From positions 186,001 through 250,000 of the forward strand of contig JAEWPC010000049.1 in NCBI GenBank assembly GCA_023460795.1: 64,000 nt of DNA, in the 5' to 3' direction. This stretch comes from Bacillota bacterium (GTDB taxonomy: Bacteria; Bacillota; Bacilli; Paenibacillales; Paenibacillaceae). Of the stretch, positions 1-7,789 are shown in pieces. Position 1 is the first letter of the stretch. Every line of letters starts with the position of its first letter. Below the pieces are notes generated by a model. The model had not been told where the DNA came from, did not search any database, and saw nothing but the letters and a program-made list of their open reading frames with translations. Position numbers and translations under genes: made by a program.

Positions 1-353
1 GGACGGCAGCCGGGATGACCGTGCTGCTCTGTTCGCTCGCCGGACTCCCGGTAACCGGGGGGTTCTTCGGTAAGCTGTTCATCCTGTTCGCGACGGTTCA
101 GACGAAGACCTACTGGCTGGCCGCGATCTTGCTCGTCACTACCGTTGTGTCTTATGCGGTCTACTTCTCCTTCATCCGTCAGATGTATCTAAGGAGCGGA
201 GAAGTCGATTCGGGCTTGCGTATGTCTTGGCCGGCTTCCGTAAGCATTTGGTTGTGCGTTGCCGGTACGCTGGCGCTTGGTTTCTTGCCAAAACCGATCC
301 TGGAATGGATCGATAAGCTGTTCGAACTGCCGTACGATATGCTATTGAGTTAG
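1..353 (+). CDS. nuoN: NADH-quinone oxidoreductase subunit N, 3' end
   Basis: The 5' end lies outside the window; about 116 codons are visible, reading in frame from base 3. The segment SLAGLPVTGGFFGK is the conserved transmembrane helix found near the end of NuoN/MrpD-type antiporter-like subunits, and it is followed by two more hydrophobic helices and a short polar tail. NuoN is a proton-pumping membrane subunit of respiratory complex I. I call NuoN rather than NuoL or NuoM because the tail is short and because this gene commonly precedes the ywzB-murA segment in Paenibacillaceae; the last point is recollection, not shown here. Confidence 0.85.
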   Translation, partial: TAAGMTVLLCSLAGLPVTGGFFGKLFILFATVQTKTYWLAAILLVTTVVSYAVYFSFIRQMYLRSGEVDSGLRMSWPASVSIWLCVAGTLALGFLPKPILEWIDKLFELPYDMLLS

Positions 354-516
354 CATGACTTTAGTAGCGAAAGCTGCCCAAGGCGATAGCGAGTTGCCGA
401 GGGCGGCTTCCTGCTGTCATGACCAAAGACCCGATTTTTGTGCAGAAAGAAGGGAATTGCTGTCGAAAATAGAATGGGATATGTATACCGAATGCAGTCC
501 CAAAGGCGTGGTTGGA

Positions 517-3138
517 ATGAGGAGTAGCGTATTCAGGCTTTACGGCACGAAGCGCTTAACACTTTGCTTCATCGCCATATGCAGCTCAATGACGCTGATC
601 ATGCCGAGCGGGATCGAGCAGGTACGTTCTCTACCGACGCATGAAGTCAGAATCGCCTCTCTGGTCCGAGTACAAGCGCTTGAGCCCGCGTCCGGCAAAG
701 ACACGGCAGCTTTCCTGAAAGAGTCGGGATTCACGACGGCGTGGTCGATACTGAAAAACGACGTAACGTCCACGGTTGCCGTCATTGATACCGGCGTTGA
801 CCTGAATAATCCTCTTCTGAAGCCGTTTCTCTTGCCTGGCAAAAATTTCGTTAATGCGAATCGAAGACCGCAAGACGACAACGGTCATGGAACCGCGGTA
901 GCAGGCATTATCGCCGCGGTTGCGGAGGCAGGCGAAACTTCCGGCAAAGCGAGGTGGAAGGGACGGATATTGCCGATCAAGGCACTCGATCAGAACGGCT
1001 CCGGCGATGAAGGCAAATTAACGCAAGCTATTGCTTATGCGGTTGAAGAAGGCTCGGACATCATCGTCCTATCCCTAGGGTTAAGGCGCGATGCGCCTAA
1101 CTTGCGCGAAGCGGTCGAAGCCGCCGAGAACAAAGGCGTTCTGCTCGTAGCCGCGAGCGGCAACGATGCGGCCGCGCTTGGTTCCAAAGCCGCCGTACAG
1201 TACCCGGCTGCTTACGCTAGCGTATTGGCGGTTTCCGGCTCGGAAGGCATTCATCCGATCGCTCAGTCTACCGCCGGCCCCGAAATCGATCTAAGCGCCT
1301 CCTGGACCGTGGATACGCTTGCCATTGGCGGCGGTCGCGTCACGATGGTAGGAAGCTCGATGGGCGCTCCGCAAGTAGCGGCAGCGGCGGCCATGCTGAA
1401 AGCGATGCATCCGGAGTGGAAGCCGATACAGCTTCGCGAGAGACTGCGCGGATCTGCCCTTAAGCCGGAATCCGCTCCTTGGAGCGCGAGCCTCGGCTAC
1501 GGCTTCCTTGCAGCAGATCAGGCGATTCAGCCGAACGCGGTCATGGATTGGCGGGAACCGAATGATACGAGGGCAAAGGCGGGTATTTTCCCGCTGGGGA
1601 AAGAAGTGGCTGGAGGATGGGGCAATTCCGGCGATGTCGACTGGTATTCGTTAACGATTCCGTATAACGGAACGCTCGCCATCCGTAAAGGGTCGGCTAA
1701 GCTATCCTTGTTCGCGGGCAAAAGCTCCGACGAGACGGCACCGCTCGGTTCCTCGAATTCCGAAGAGACCCGGTGGCAGCTTCAGTCGGGAGAATATTGG
1801 CTGAAGGTCTCCAGGGGGGCGAATACGGCTTCTCAAGGAGCCTATCCGGCTTACAGGCTGACGTCGAGCTTCGTAATGGCGGCTGACGCGCGCGAGCCGA
1901 ACGATTCGGCGGCTACCGCATCAACGTTGCCTGCTCGCAGCCAGCAATGGACGGGTACTTTCCATAAGCGGACCGACGAGGATTGGATGACGATCACTCT
2001 GCCTAAGGACGGGGAGATTACGCTCTCCGCTTCCGCGGACACGTCCCGAATCGATCTTGCGCTCATGATTCAACCGGCGGGAGGCCCAATGACCATCGCG
2101 GACGAAAGAGGCGATGGGGGCAGCGAGCAATTGATGCTGAATCAAGCCAAGGCCGGGAAGTATTATATAAGAATTACGAACGCGGTATCCGCAAATCCTG
2201 AGCCCGTTATCGGGACGTATACCGTTGCTTTAGAATATATTACCCAATACGAAGACCCTTACGAACCGAATAACAGTCCCGTAACGGCAACTCCGCTCGT
2301 TGTCGGCGAGCGATACGAAGGCATTATCGCAACGCCCAAAGACGTGGACTGGTATCGTTTCACGCTCAATGAACGCCATAAAGTCAACGTAGAGCTAAGC
2401 GGAATTGTCGACGGGGCGATCGCTACGATCGCATTAAGGGACCGTAATCAGCAAACGCTAAATACCTGGGGTAATTCGAAGGAAACAAGCGAGCTTGCCG
2501 GGGAACGCGTGCTGGAAGCAGGCACTTATTACGTATCCGTAGCCGCCGATCGCGCCGAACAGAACCGCCCGTATCGATTGTTAATCGATGCGGAGCCGAC
2601 TCTGGAGGCGTTCAGCGACTTGGCAGGTTATCGTTGGGCGAACCCGAGCATACAATCGCTTGTTGATGCCGGATGGTTGAACGGCTATTCCGACGGCACG
2701 TTCCACCCGGGGGCGTCGCTCACGCGCGGCGAGGCGATCGTATCGCTGGTGCGGGCACTGGTGCCGAAGAAGCCGGCGACTTCCATGCGGTTCAAAGACG
2801 TCGCCGCCAAGAGCTGGCTCTACGAGCCTGTTGCGAAGGCCGATCAAGCGGGATGGTTAGCCGCATACAAGAGCGGTCAGCTGCAACCCGCAACCGCCAT
2901 GACACGGGCGGAAGCGGCAGAATTGTTCGCGGCGGCGAACAAGCTGAAGCTGCCGAAGCCATCGAAACAAGTATTCAAGGACGTCTCGCCGAATGAACCG
3001 TTCGCGGCAGCAGCGGCTGCTCTGCAAGAGCAGGGCTGGCTAAGCGGCTATCCCGACGGGAATTTCAAACCGAATGCAACGATTAGCCGGGCGGAATGGT
3101 CAGTACTGTTAGCGAAGCTGCTCAAGTCATCGGCATGA
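517..3138 (+). CDS. Cell-wall-anchored subtilisin-like protease with PPC and SLH domains
   Basis: Predicted secreted S8 serine protease of 873 aa. From the ATG at 517 there is a basic N-terminus and hydrophobic stretch (about residues 12-30), consistent with a signal peptide. The catalytic triad is visible: Asp91 (VIDTGVD), His124 (NGHGT) and Ser281 (GSSMGAP), with oxyanion Asn216 (ASGN). Three pre-peptidase C-terminal beta domains follow, each beginning with an (R/Y)EPN(D/N) motif (about 344, 458, 582). Three SLH domains (about 698-873) should bind pyruvylated wall polymer. The frame is open back to an ATG at 355, but that start would bury the signal peptide behind 54 polar residues. The serine motif departs from the usual GTSMAxP. 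The substrate cannot be told. Confidence 0.88.
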   Translation: MRSSVFRLYGTKRLTLCFIAICSSMTLIMPSGIEQVRSLPTHEVRIASLVRVQALEPASGKDTAAFLKESGFTTAWSILKNDVTSTVAVIDTGVDLNNPLLKPFLLPGKNFVNANRRPQDDNGHGTAVAGIIAAVAEAGETSGKARWKGRILPIKALDQNGSGDEGKLTQAIAYAVEEGSDIIVLSLGLRRDAPNLREAVEAAENKGVLLVAASGNDAAALGSKAAVQYPAAYASVLAVSGSEGIHPIAQSTAGPEIDLSASWTVDTLAIGGGRVTMVGSSMGAPQVAAAAAMLKAMHPEWKPIQLRERLRGSALKPESAPWSASLGYGFLAADQAIQPNAVMDWREPNDTRAKAGIFPLGKEVAGGWGNSGDVDWYSLTIPYNGTLAIRKGSAKLSLFAGKSSDETAPLGSSNSEETRWQLQSGEYWLKVSRGANTASQGAYPAYRLTSSFVMAADAREPNDSAATASTLPARSQQWTGTFHKRTDEDWMTITLPKDGEITLSASADTSRIDLALMIQPAGGPMTIADERGDGGSEQLMLNQAKAGKYYIRITNAVSANPEPVIGTYTVALEYITQYEDPYEPNNSPVTATPLVVGERYEGIIATPKDVDWYRFTLNERHKVNVELSGIVDGAIATIALRDRNQQTLNTWGNSKETSELAGERVLEAGTYYVSVAADRAEQNRPYRLLIDAEPTLEAFSDLAGYRWANPSIQSLVDAGWLNGYSDGTFHPGASLTRGEAIVSLVRALVPKKPATSMRFKDVAAKSWLYEPVAKADQAGWLAAYKSGQLQPATAMTRAEAAELFAAANKLKLPKPSKQVFKDVSPNEPFAAAAAALQEQGWLSGYPDGNFKPNATISRAEWSVLLAKLLKSSA

Positions 3139-3183
3139 AGGCGAACGTTATAGTCGCACAAGAACATGTAGAAGGAATGAATC

Positions 3184-3447
3184 GTGATGCCGGATCAATC
3201 GGGAGTGCTTGCGAGCGTAGGCTGGGATGGACTATTTTCTATATTCGTAACGCTCGGATGCGTCACCATCGCCTGGATCGTCTTGCACGAAGTGAATTTT
3301 GACAAGATTGTCCGGCATCCCCGCAGTCCGCGCGCAAGGCTGCTTCAACTGCTGATCGCCATCGCGCTCGGTTACATCGCGGCAAGGTTCGTTCTCGACT
3401 ATTGGACTTGGGCAGGCAACGTGAAGTGGCTTTTCGGTGCTCAGTAA
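3184..3447 (+). CDS. ywzB: Small membrane protein, DUF1146 / YwzB family
   Basis: An 86-87 aa protein with two hydrophobic helices (about residues 12-32 and 50-70) separated by a short basic loop containing NFDKIVRHPRSPRARLLQ. Size and loop match the DUF1146 family, whose Bacillus member ywzB also lies directly before murA. A GAAGGA ribosome site at 3171-3176 can serve either the GTG at 3184 or the ATG at 3187; ATG 3187 is equally likely. The function is not known. Confidence 0.8.
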   Translation: MMPDQSGVLASVGWDGLFSIFVTLGCVTIAWIVLHEVNFDKIVRHPRSPRARLLQLLIAIALGYIAARFVLDYWTWAGNVKWLFGAQ

Positions 3448-3572
3448 TATTCCTTTCGAATAACCCGCTGTCGTAATGCTCACAATGAGTTATAATGTGC
3501 ATTAGGTCATTGGATGGCATGCATCTGTGGCATTACAGTCGAATGACGTCGTAAAACGGCAAATTCTGCCGC

Positions 3573-3601
3573 TTGTAACAGCTTATACCCGATGGTATGA
3601 T
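3573..3601 (+). promoter_or_regulatory. Sigma-A-type promoter of murA
   Basis: A -35 TTGTAA (3573-3578) and a -10 TATGAT (3596-3601) are separated by 17 bp and lie about 75 bp before the murA start. This gives murA its own promoter, separate from the DUF1146 gene. The rest of the 229-bp gap (3448-3676) holds no ORF I would support. Confidence 0.6.
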
Positions 3602-3676
3602 GTAATTTGGGTTTTTCAGGGTCGGTCTGAAGTTTGAACTTCGGAATGAATCTATAACGCGCGGAGGGAACCACCC

Positions 3677-5074
3677 ATGAGCAAAATCATCGTCCGCGGC
3701 GGACGTACCTTAAAAGGAACAGTTCGCGTGCACGGCGCCAAAAATTCCGTCCTTCCGATCCTTGCTGCCGCCTTGTTGGCGGAAGAAGGATCCAGCGTCA
3801 TTCATGACGTGCCAGCCCTGGACGATGTGAAGAATATCCTGCAAGTGCTCGCGGCTTTGGGGGTTCACGCGAAGCAAAGTGACGGAAGCGTTCGCTTACA
3901 AGCTGAATCGTTGATTTCGTATGAAGCGCCTTATGAGTTAGTCAGGAGAATGAGAGCTTCGTTCCTGGTGATGGGCCCGCTGTTGGCTCGTCTTGGCAAG
4001 GTAAGAATTTCACTGCCCGGCGGATGCGCGATCGGTACGAGACCGATCGATCAGCATCTGAAAGGCTTCGAGGCGATGGGCGCCGAGATCGGATTCGGTC
4101 AAGGGACCATCGAAGCCAGCGTGAACGGCAAGTTGCGCGGGGCTCGCATATACTTAGATATCGCAAGCGTCGGGGCAACGGAGAACATTATGATGGCAGC
4201 GGCTACGGCGATCGGTACGACGATCATCGAGAACGCGGCCAAAGAACCGGAAATCGTCGACCTGGCGAATTTCCTTAATGCCATGGGCGGTAAAGTGCGC
4301 GGTGCCGGCACCGGCATTATCCGCATTGAAGGCGTCGAGCGGCTTCGCGGCGTCGAGCACCATGTCATCCCCGACCGAGTCGAAGCCGGTACTTATATGA
4401 TCGCGGCAGCTATAACGGGCGGAGACGTATACGTCGAAGGCGCGATTCGCGATCACCTTGGTCCTGTCGTCGCCAAGCTTGAGGAGATGGGCATTCAGAT
4501 CGATTGCGACGAGAACGGCATACGCGTTAACGCAACGCATCCGCTCAAAGCCGTCGACGTCAAGACGCTTCCATACCCAGGCTATCCGACGGATATGCAG
4601 GCTCAAATGATGGCGCTCCTGCTCGTGGCAGACGGTACGAGCATCGTAACGGAGACGGTGTTCGAGAATCGATTCATGCATGTCGAAGAGCTCGTTAAGA
4701 TGGGTGCGGAGATTAAAGTCGATGGTCGTACCGCGATCGTTACCGGCGGCGTCAAGCTGTCTGGCGCTAGCGTGACCGCAACGGACCTCCGAGCTGGCGC
4801 GGCGCTGATCTGCGCGGCGTTGACGGCAGAAGGCAGCTCCGAGATCGGCGGCGTCCACCATATCGAGCGCGGTTATGTCGACATCGTCGGCAAGCTCGCA
4901 GCGCTCGGCGCGGACATCTTCAGCGCTCAATCTCCGGAGGACGTTCTCGAGGAAGCCGAGAGAGCCTCGCTGCAGCCCGAGAATCTGCTTCAGCAGCTGG
5001 AACAGCGGACAGTCGCTCCTGCTCCCGTGCCCGCCGAAGTCCGGAAGATCAAGATTCAACCAACGTTAGCTTAG
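3677..5074 (+). CDS. murA: UDP-N-acetylglucosamine 1-carboxyvinyltransferase (MurA)
   Basis: Catalyses the first committed step of peptidoglycan synthesis in the cytoplasm: enolpyruvyl transfer from PEP to UDP-GlcNAc. It has the N-terminal substrate motif GAKNSVLP with Lys22 and Asn23, and the flexible catalytic loop LPGGCAIGTRP with Cys117, the residue attacked by fosfomycin. The two inside-out alpha/beta domains run the full length. At 465 aa it is about 30 residues longer than the usual 420-440. The extra part is a charged, proline-containing C-terminal tail (about residues 425-465) likely outside the fold. A GGAGGG ribosome site lies 8 bp before the ATG. Its place before spoIID matches the murAA copy of Bacillus. 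Confidence 0.97.
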   Translation: MSKIIVRGGRTLKGTVRVHGAKNSVLPILAAALLAEEGSSVIHDVPALDDVKNILQVLAALGVHAKQSDGSVRLQAESLISYEAPYELVRRMRASFLVMGPLLARLGKVRISLPGGCAIGTRPIDQHLKGFEAMGAEIGFGQGTIEASVNGKLRGARIYLDIASVGATENIMMAAATAIGTTIIENAAKEPEIVDLANFLNAMGGKVRGAGTGIIRIEGVERLRGVEHHVIPDRVEAGTYMIAAAITGGDVYVEGAIRDHLGPVVAKLEEMGIQIDCDENGIRVNATHPLKAVDVKTLPYPGYPTDMQAQMMALLLVADGTSIVTETVFENRFMHVEELVKMGAEIKVDGRTAIVTGGVKLSGASVTATDLRAGAALICAALTAEGSSEIGGVHHIERGYVDIVGKLAALGADIFSAQSPEDVLEEAERASLQPENLLQQLEQRTVAPAPVPAEVRKIKIQPTLA

Positions 5075-5105
5075 TCCTTATCCTTCATACGGAAGCAACA
5101 TGCGA

Positions 5106-5137
5106 ATCCCTCCGCCCTCTCGGGCTGGGGGATTTTT
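5106..5137 (+). terminator. Rho-independent terminator of murA
   Basis: A GC-rich imperfect hairpin (CCCTCCGCCC pairing with GGGCTGGGGG, loop TCTC) is followed by TTTTT, 31 bp after the murA stop codon. It ends the murA transcript just before the repeat array. Confidence 0.75.
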
Positions 5138-5147
5138 GGTGTGTGTG

Positions 5148-5651
5148 GGCATATTGACCTCTAATCCGCAGAAGTCACGAGTTGCGCCGCAATAGGGGTC
5201 ATATTGACCTCTAAATCGCCGAAGTCACTGGATACGTCGCAGTAGGGGTCATATTGACCTCTAATCTGCCGAAGTCACGAGTTGCGCCGCAATAGGGGTC
5301 ATACTGACCTCTAAATCGCCGAAGTCACTGGATTCGTCGCAGTAGGGGTCATATTGACCTCTAATCCACCGAAGTCACGAGTTGCGCCGCAATAGGGGTC
5401 ATATTGACCTCTAATTCGCCGAAGTCACGGGATGCGCCGCAATAGGGGTCATATTGACCTCTAGTCCGCCGATGTCACGGAATGCGTCGTAATAGGGGTC
5501 ATATTGACCTCTAATCCGTCGATGACACGGGAAGCGCCGCAGTAGGGTTCATATAGACCTCTAATCCGTCGAGATCACGGGATGCGCCGCAGTAGGGGTC
5601 ATAATGACCTCTAATCCGCAGATGTCATGGGATGCGCCGCTATAGGAGTCA
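5148..5651. repeat. Ten-unit tandem array of a 50-bp repeat
   Basis: Ten head-to-tail units of exactly 50 bp start at 5161, 5211, 5261, 5311, 5361, 5411, 5461, 5511, 5561 and 5611, with a partial unit before the first. The most conserved part of each is a dyad, GGGGTCATATTGACCTCT, with half-sites AGRGGTCA around 3 bp. The other roughly 30 bp (gaagtcac, gcgccgc) diverge by point changes only. Units 1, 3 and 5 share one version and units 2 and 4 another, so the left half is a nested 100-bp repeat. Units 6-10 are more diverged and the last decays inside the next gene. 50 is not a multiple of 3 and no long ORF runs through. The array fills the murA-nuclease gap; I see nothing else in 5138-5648. 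Confidence 0.95.
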
Positions 5652-6299
5652 AACTTTCAACCGATAACGATGGATACGTTCATTACCCGACACTGGTTCT
5701 AAGATTCCTTGTTCCAGTAGCGAGTATAGTTGGGCACGTGTTTGTTTGGGTCCTTTGCCGAGCAAGAGACACGTTTGTTCAAAAGTAATCGGAGCGTTTG
5801 ACCGGGTTGCCAGACGTACGATTTCTCGCTGATAGATGTTCAAATCCTGCATGATGGTACTCTCGCCGCCATACCAATTGACCATCATTTTTCGGATGAT
5901 ATTTTGGCATGAGACTGGATCCTCCTTGAGCTTATCAATCGAAAACCGAAGGATGTTCCAGTCTGCAAGGACGATTTCGTTCTGTCGGTCGAGACCGCGC
6001 GCGAACTTATCCCGATCAATGTCTCTCGCATGAGAGCCGAAGCTATCGGATTCGATGACCGTCGCTCGAGGGAGCCGAACGTACCCTAAATCGAAGTAGT
6101 AGTAGTTTCCCCTGCTGTCGATGAACTCGTATTCCGGATAGAGATCATCCAAGTTTCCGACCGCTGGCCACCACGCTTGCTGTACAAGCAGTTTTTCCCC
6201 GTACCCATGCTTTTTGAGTAATCTCCGCCGTCTCTCTCCTCGCGCCTCCGCGATGTGCCGATCCAGCCATACTGCGTATGCTTGTTCGAAGCGACTCAT
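5649..6299 (-). CDS. DUF559/Vsr-like endonuclease-domain protein with C-terminal winged-helix-like domain
   Basis: A 216-aa cytoplasmic protein on the minus strand. Residues about 60-125 match the PD-(D/E)XK pattern of DUF559/Vsr-like proteins: YYFDLGY (Asp70), VIESD (Glu83, Asp85), SHARDIDRDK (His90) and WNILRFS. Residues about 155-216 look like a winged helix-turn-helix (IVRLATRSNAPITFEQTCLL, then ARL-type helix and an ERIHRYRL wing). The ATG at 6299 is chosen because AGGAGG lies 7 bp upstream; the frame is open further back without a ribosome site. The TGA stop lies within the last 50-bp repeat unit. Family and fold are inferred from motifs; nuclease activity and any restriction, repair or regulatory role are unproven. 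Confidence 0.7.
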   Translation of the reverse strand: MSRFEQAYAVWLDRHIAEARGERRRRLLKKHGYGEKLLVQQAWWPAVGNLDDLYPEYEFIDSRGNYYYFDLGYVRLPRATVIESDSFGSHARDIDRDKFARGLDRQNEIVLADWNILRFSIDKLKEDPVSCQNIIRKMMVNWYGGESTIMQDLNIYQREIVRLATRSNAPITFEQTCLLLGKGPKQTRAQLYSLLEQGILEPVSGNERIHRYRLKV

Positions 6300-6318
6300 C
6301 TGACATCCTCCTATGAGC

Positions 6319-6360
6319 AAAAAAATAACCGCCCAGCTCCCCGATCTGGGGAATGGACGG
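6319..6360 (-). terminator. Terminator-like hairpin in the leader of the nuclease gene
   Basis: On the minus strand a hairpin (6360-6329; outer arms CCGTCCA / TGGGCGG, inner TCCCC / GGGGA) is followed by TTATTTTTTT at 6326-6319. It ends about 8 bp before the AGGAGG ribosome site of the nuclease gene and so lies inside that gene's leader. No gene upstream on this strand needs terminating. It may therefore act as an attenuator, or it may simply reduce antisense readthrough from the right. The rest of 6300-6515 is unremarkable AT-rich spacer between divergent genes. Confidence 0.55.
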
Positions 6361-6515
6361 TGTGCTTCACTCGTATGAACCAACTTTACTGCAAAATATT
6401 CCATTTTGCAAGTCGCAACCAAGTCCCCCAAAATGAACAATCCCTCATTACGTTCTACCTTCCTCTACTCTTGCATATTTTGAGAGCATTGGAGATCGCA
6501 TAGAGGTGAGACGGA

Positions 6516-7706
6516 GTGAGGCAAAAGGTTGGCGGCGGGCGGATTGCGGCAGTCAGAGAACTAAGAAATAGCGTGCTGTGGAGCGGCTTCGCCTTGGGTG
6601 TCGCGGTGGCGGCGGTATTGTGGCTCTTCGTTCATTCGAGCGATGAATCTCTCGCGAATACGTATACGCCTTATAGGTTAAAGACGGAGAATATGATTAC
6701 TTATAGCGATGACAAGGAACCGATGAGCAATAAAGTAACCGCGAGCGCTACCCAGACTTCCCAGCAAGCACATCCTGCACAGCCAGCACAGAACACACAG
6801 CCAACAACCCCCGACGCCAAGGCGCAAGAACCGAGCGTCAGCGTCTATCTATCGGACAAGCAGCAAGTCGAGACCGTCCCGCTAGAAACCTACGTACTAG
6901 GCGTACTCGCAGCGGAGATGCCGCTGACGTTCGAGCAGGCGGCGCTGGAGGCGCAAGCGATGGCGGCCCGAACGTACATCGTTCGCAGGTTGCTATCGAA
7001 TAATCGCGACGGAGTACCGTACGAGCAAGCGCTGGTAACCGATCAAGTGACGCACCAAGTCTACCGATCCCTCGCCCGAATGGAGACTCTTAAAGAGACG
7101 GATCCGGAGGGATTCCGTAAAGCCCAATTGGCCGTAGAACGCACGCGTAACCTCATACTCACCTACAAGGACGAACCGATAGAGGCGCTATTTTTCTCAT
7201 CAAGCAACGGTTACACGGAAAACTCGGAGGAAGTGTTCGCGAACAAGCTGCCTTACCTGCGCGCCGTGTCCAGCCCATGGGAAGAGGAGAGCCGGCATCC
7301 CGCGGAAGAGTCGATTACGATGCCGTTAGTAGATTTTTACGAGAAGCTTGACGTGTCAACGATTCCAGTATCGCAATCAAACAAGAGGAAGCCGACGATA
7401 CGCGTGCTGGAGCGAACGGCGGGACAACGGGTGAAGGTAATTCTCATAGGCACGGAGAAAAGGACGGGGGAAGAGGTGCGCACCAAGCTCGGTCTCCGTT
7501 CGGCGGCGTTCGATTGGACGATCGACGACGGGAACATTCGTATTACCACGGAGGGATACGGGCACGGGGTCGGCATGAGCCAATGGGGGGCGGAAGGTAT
7601 GGCGAAGAAGGGCAGGAGCGCTAGGCAAATCGTCGAACACTACTATACGGGAGTCCGATTAACCGAAGCTTCGAAGCTATTGGAAAGAGGGAAACTGGGC
7701 CGCTGA
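6516..7706 (+). CDS. spoIID: Stage II sporulation protein D (SpoIID)
   Basis: A 396-aa membrane-anchored lytic transglycosylase of the engulfment complex DMP, acting on peptidoglycan from the mother cell side. One N-terminal membrane helix (about 20-40) precedes a low-complexity Gln/Pro/Thr linker (about 68-105) and then the SpoIID/LytB domain. Domain motifs visible are LGVLAAEMPLTFEQAALEAQ, where the conserved Glu of AAEMP is the known catalytic residue, AMAARTY, FFSSSNGYTE, and near the end GHGVGMSQWGA. The start is GTG with a GAGGTGAG ribosome site 6-7 bp upstream. It is longer than the roughly 340 residues of Bacillus SpoIID because of the linker. Its position after murA is the conserved one. 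Confidence 0.95.
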   Translation: MRQKVGGGRIAAVRELRNSVLWSGFALGVAVAAVLWLFVHSSDESLANTYTPYRLKTENMITYSDDKEPMSNKVTASATQTSQQAHPAQPAQNTQPTTPDAKAQEPSVSVYLSDKQQVETVPLETYVLGVLAAEMPLTFEQAALEAQAMAARTYIVRRLLSNNRDGVPYEQALVTDQVTHQVYRSLARMETLKETDPEGFRKAQLAVERTRNLILTYKDEPIEALFFSSSNGYTENSEEVFANKLPYLRAVSSPWEEESRHPAEESITMPLVDFYEKLDVSTIPVSQSNKRKPTIRVLERTAGQRVKVILIGTEKRTGEEVRTKLGLRSAAFDWTIDDGNIRITTEGYGHGVGMSQWGAEGMAKKGRSARQIVEHYYTGVRLTEASKLLERGKLGR

Positions 7707-7738
7707 CTATAAAAATTGCAATCTCCCAAAGCGAACAC

Positions 7739-7766
7739 GTATAAAAGCTCGTCACCTGGTAACAAT
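7739..7766 (+). promoter_or_regulatory. Sigma-F-type promoter of spoIIQ
   Basis: GTATA (7739-7743) and GGTAACAAT (7758-7766) are separated by 14 bp and match the known forespore sigma-F pattern GTATA/GGnnAnAnT at every defined position. The predicted start of transcription is only about 15 bp before the spoIIQ ATG. This fits forespore-specific expression of spoIIQ. Confidence 0.75.
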
Positions 7767-7789
7767 GGCTTACTGAGGTGATGATAACA

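Noticed and set aside
4154..5059. 301-aa minus-strand ORF opposite murA
   Set aside because: Shadow of murA in GC-rich sequence; the composition is unlike a protein and there is no start signal.
5148..5651. CRISPR array
   Set aside because: The sequences between the conserved dyads are diverged copies of one another, not unique spacers; units are directly tandem, and no cas genes are near.
6255..6503. 82-aa plus-strand ORF before spoIID
   Set aside because: It crosses the nuclease gene's start and leader hairpin, has no ribosome site and no protein-like composition.
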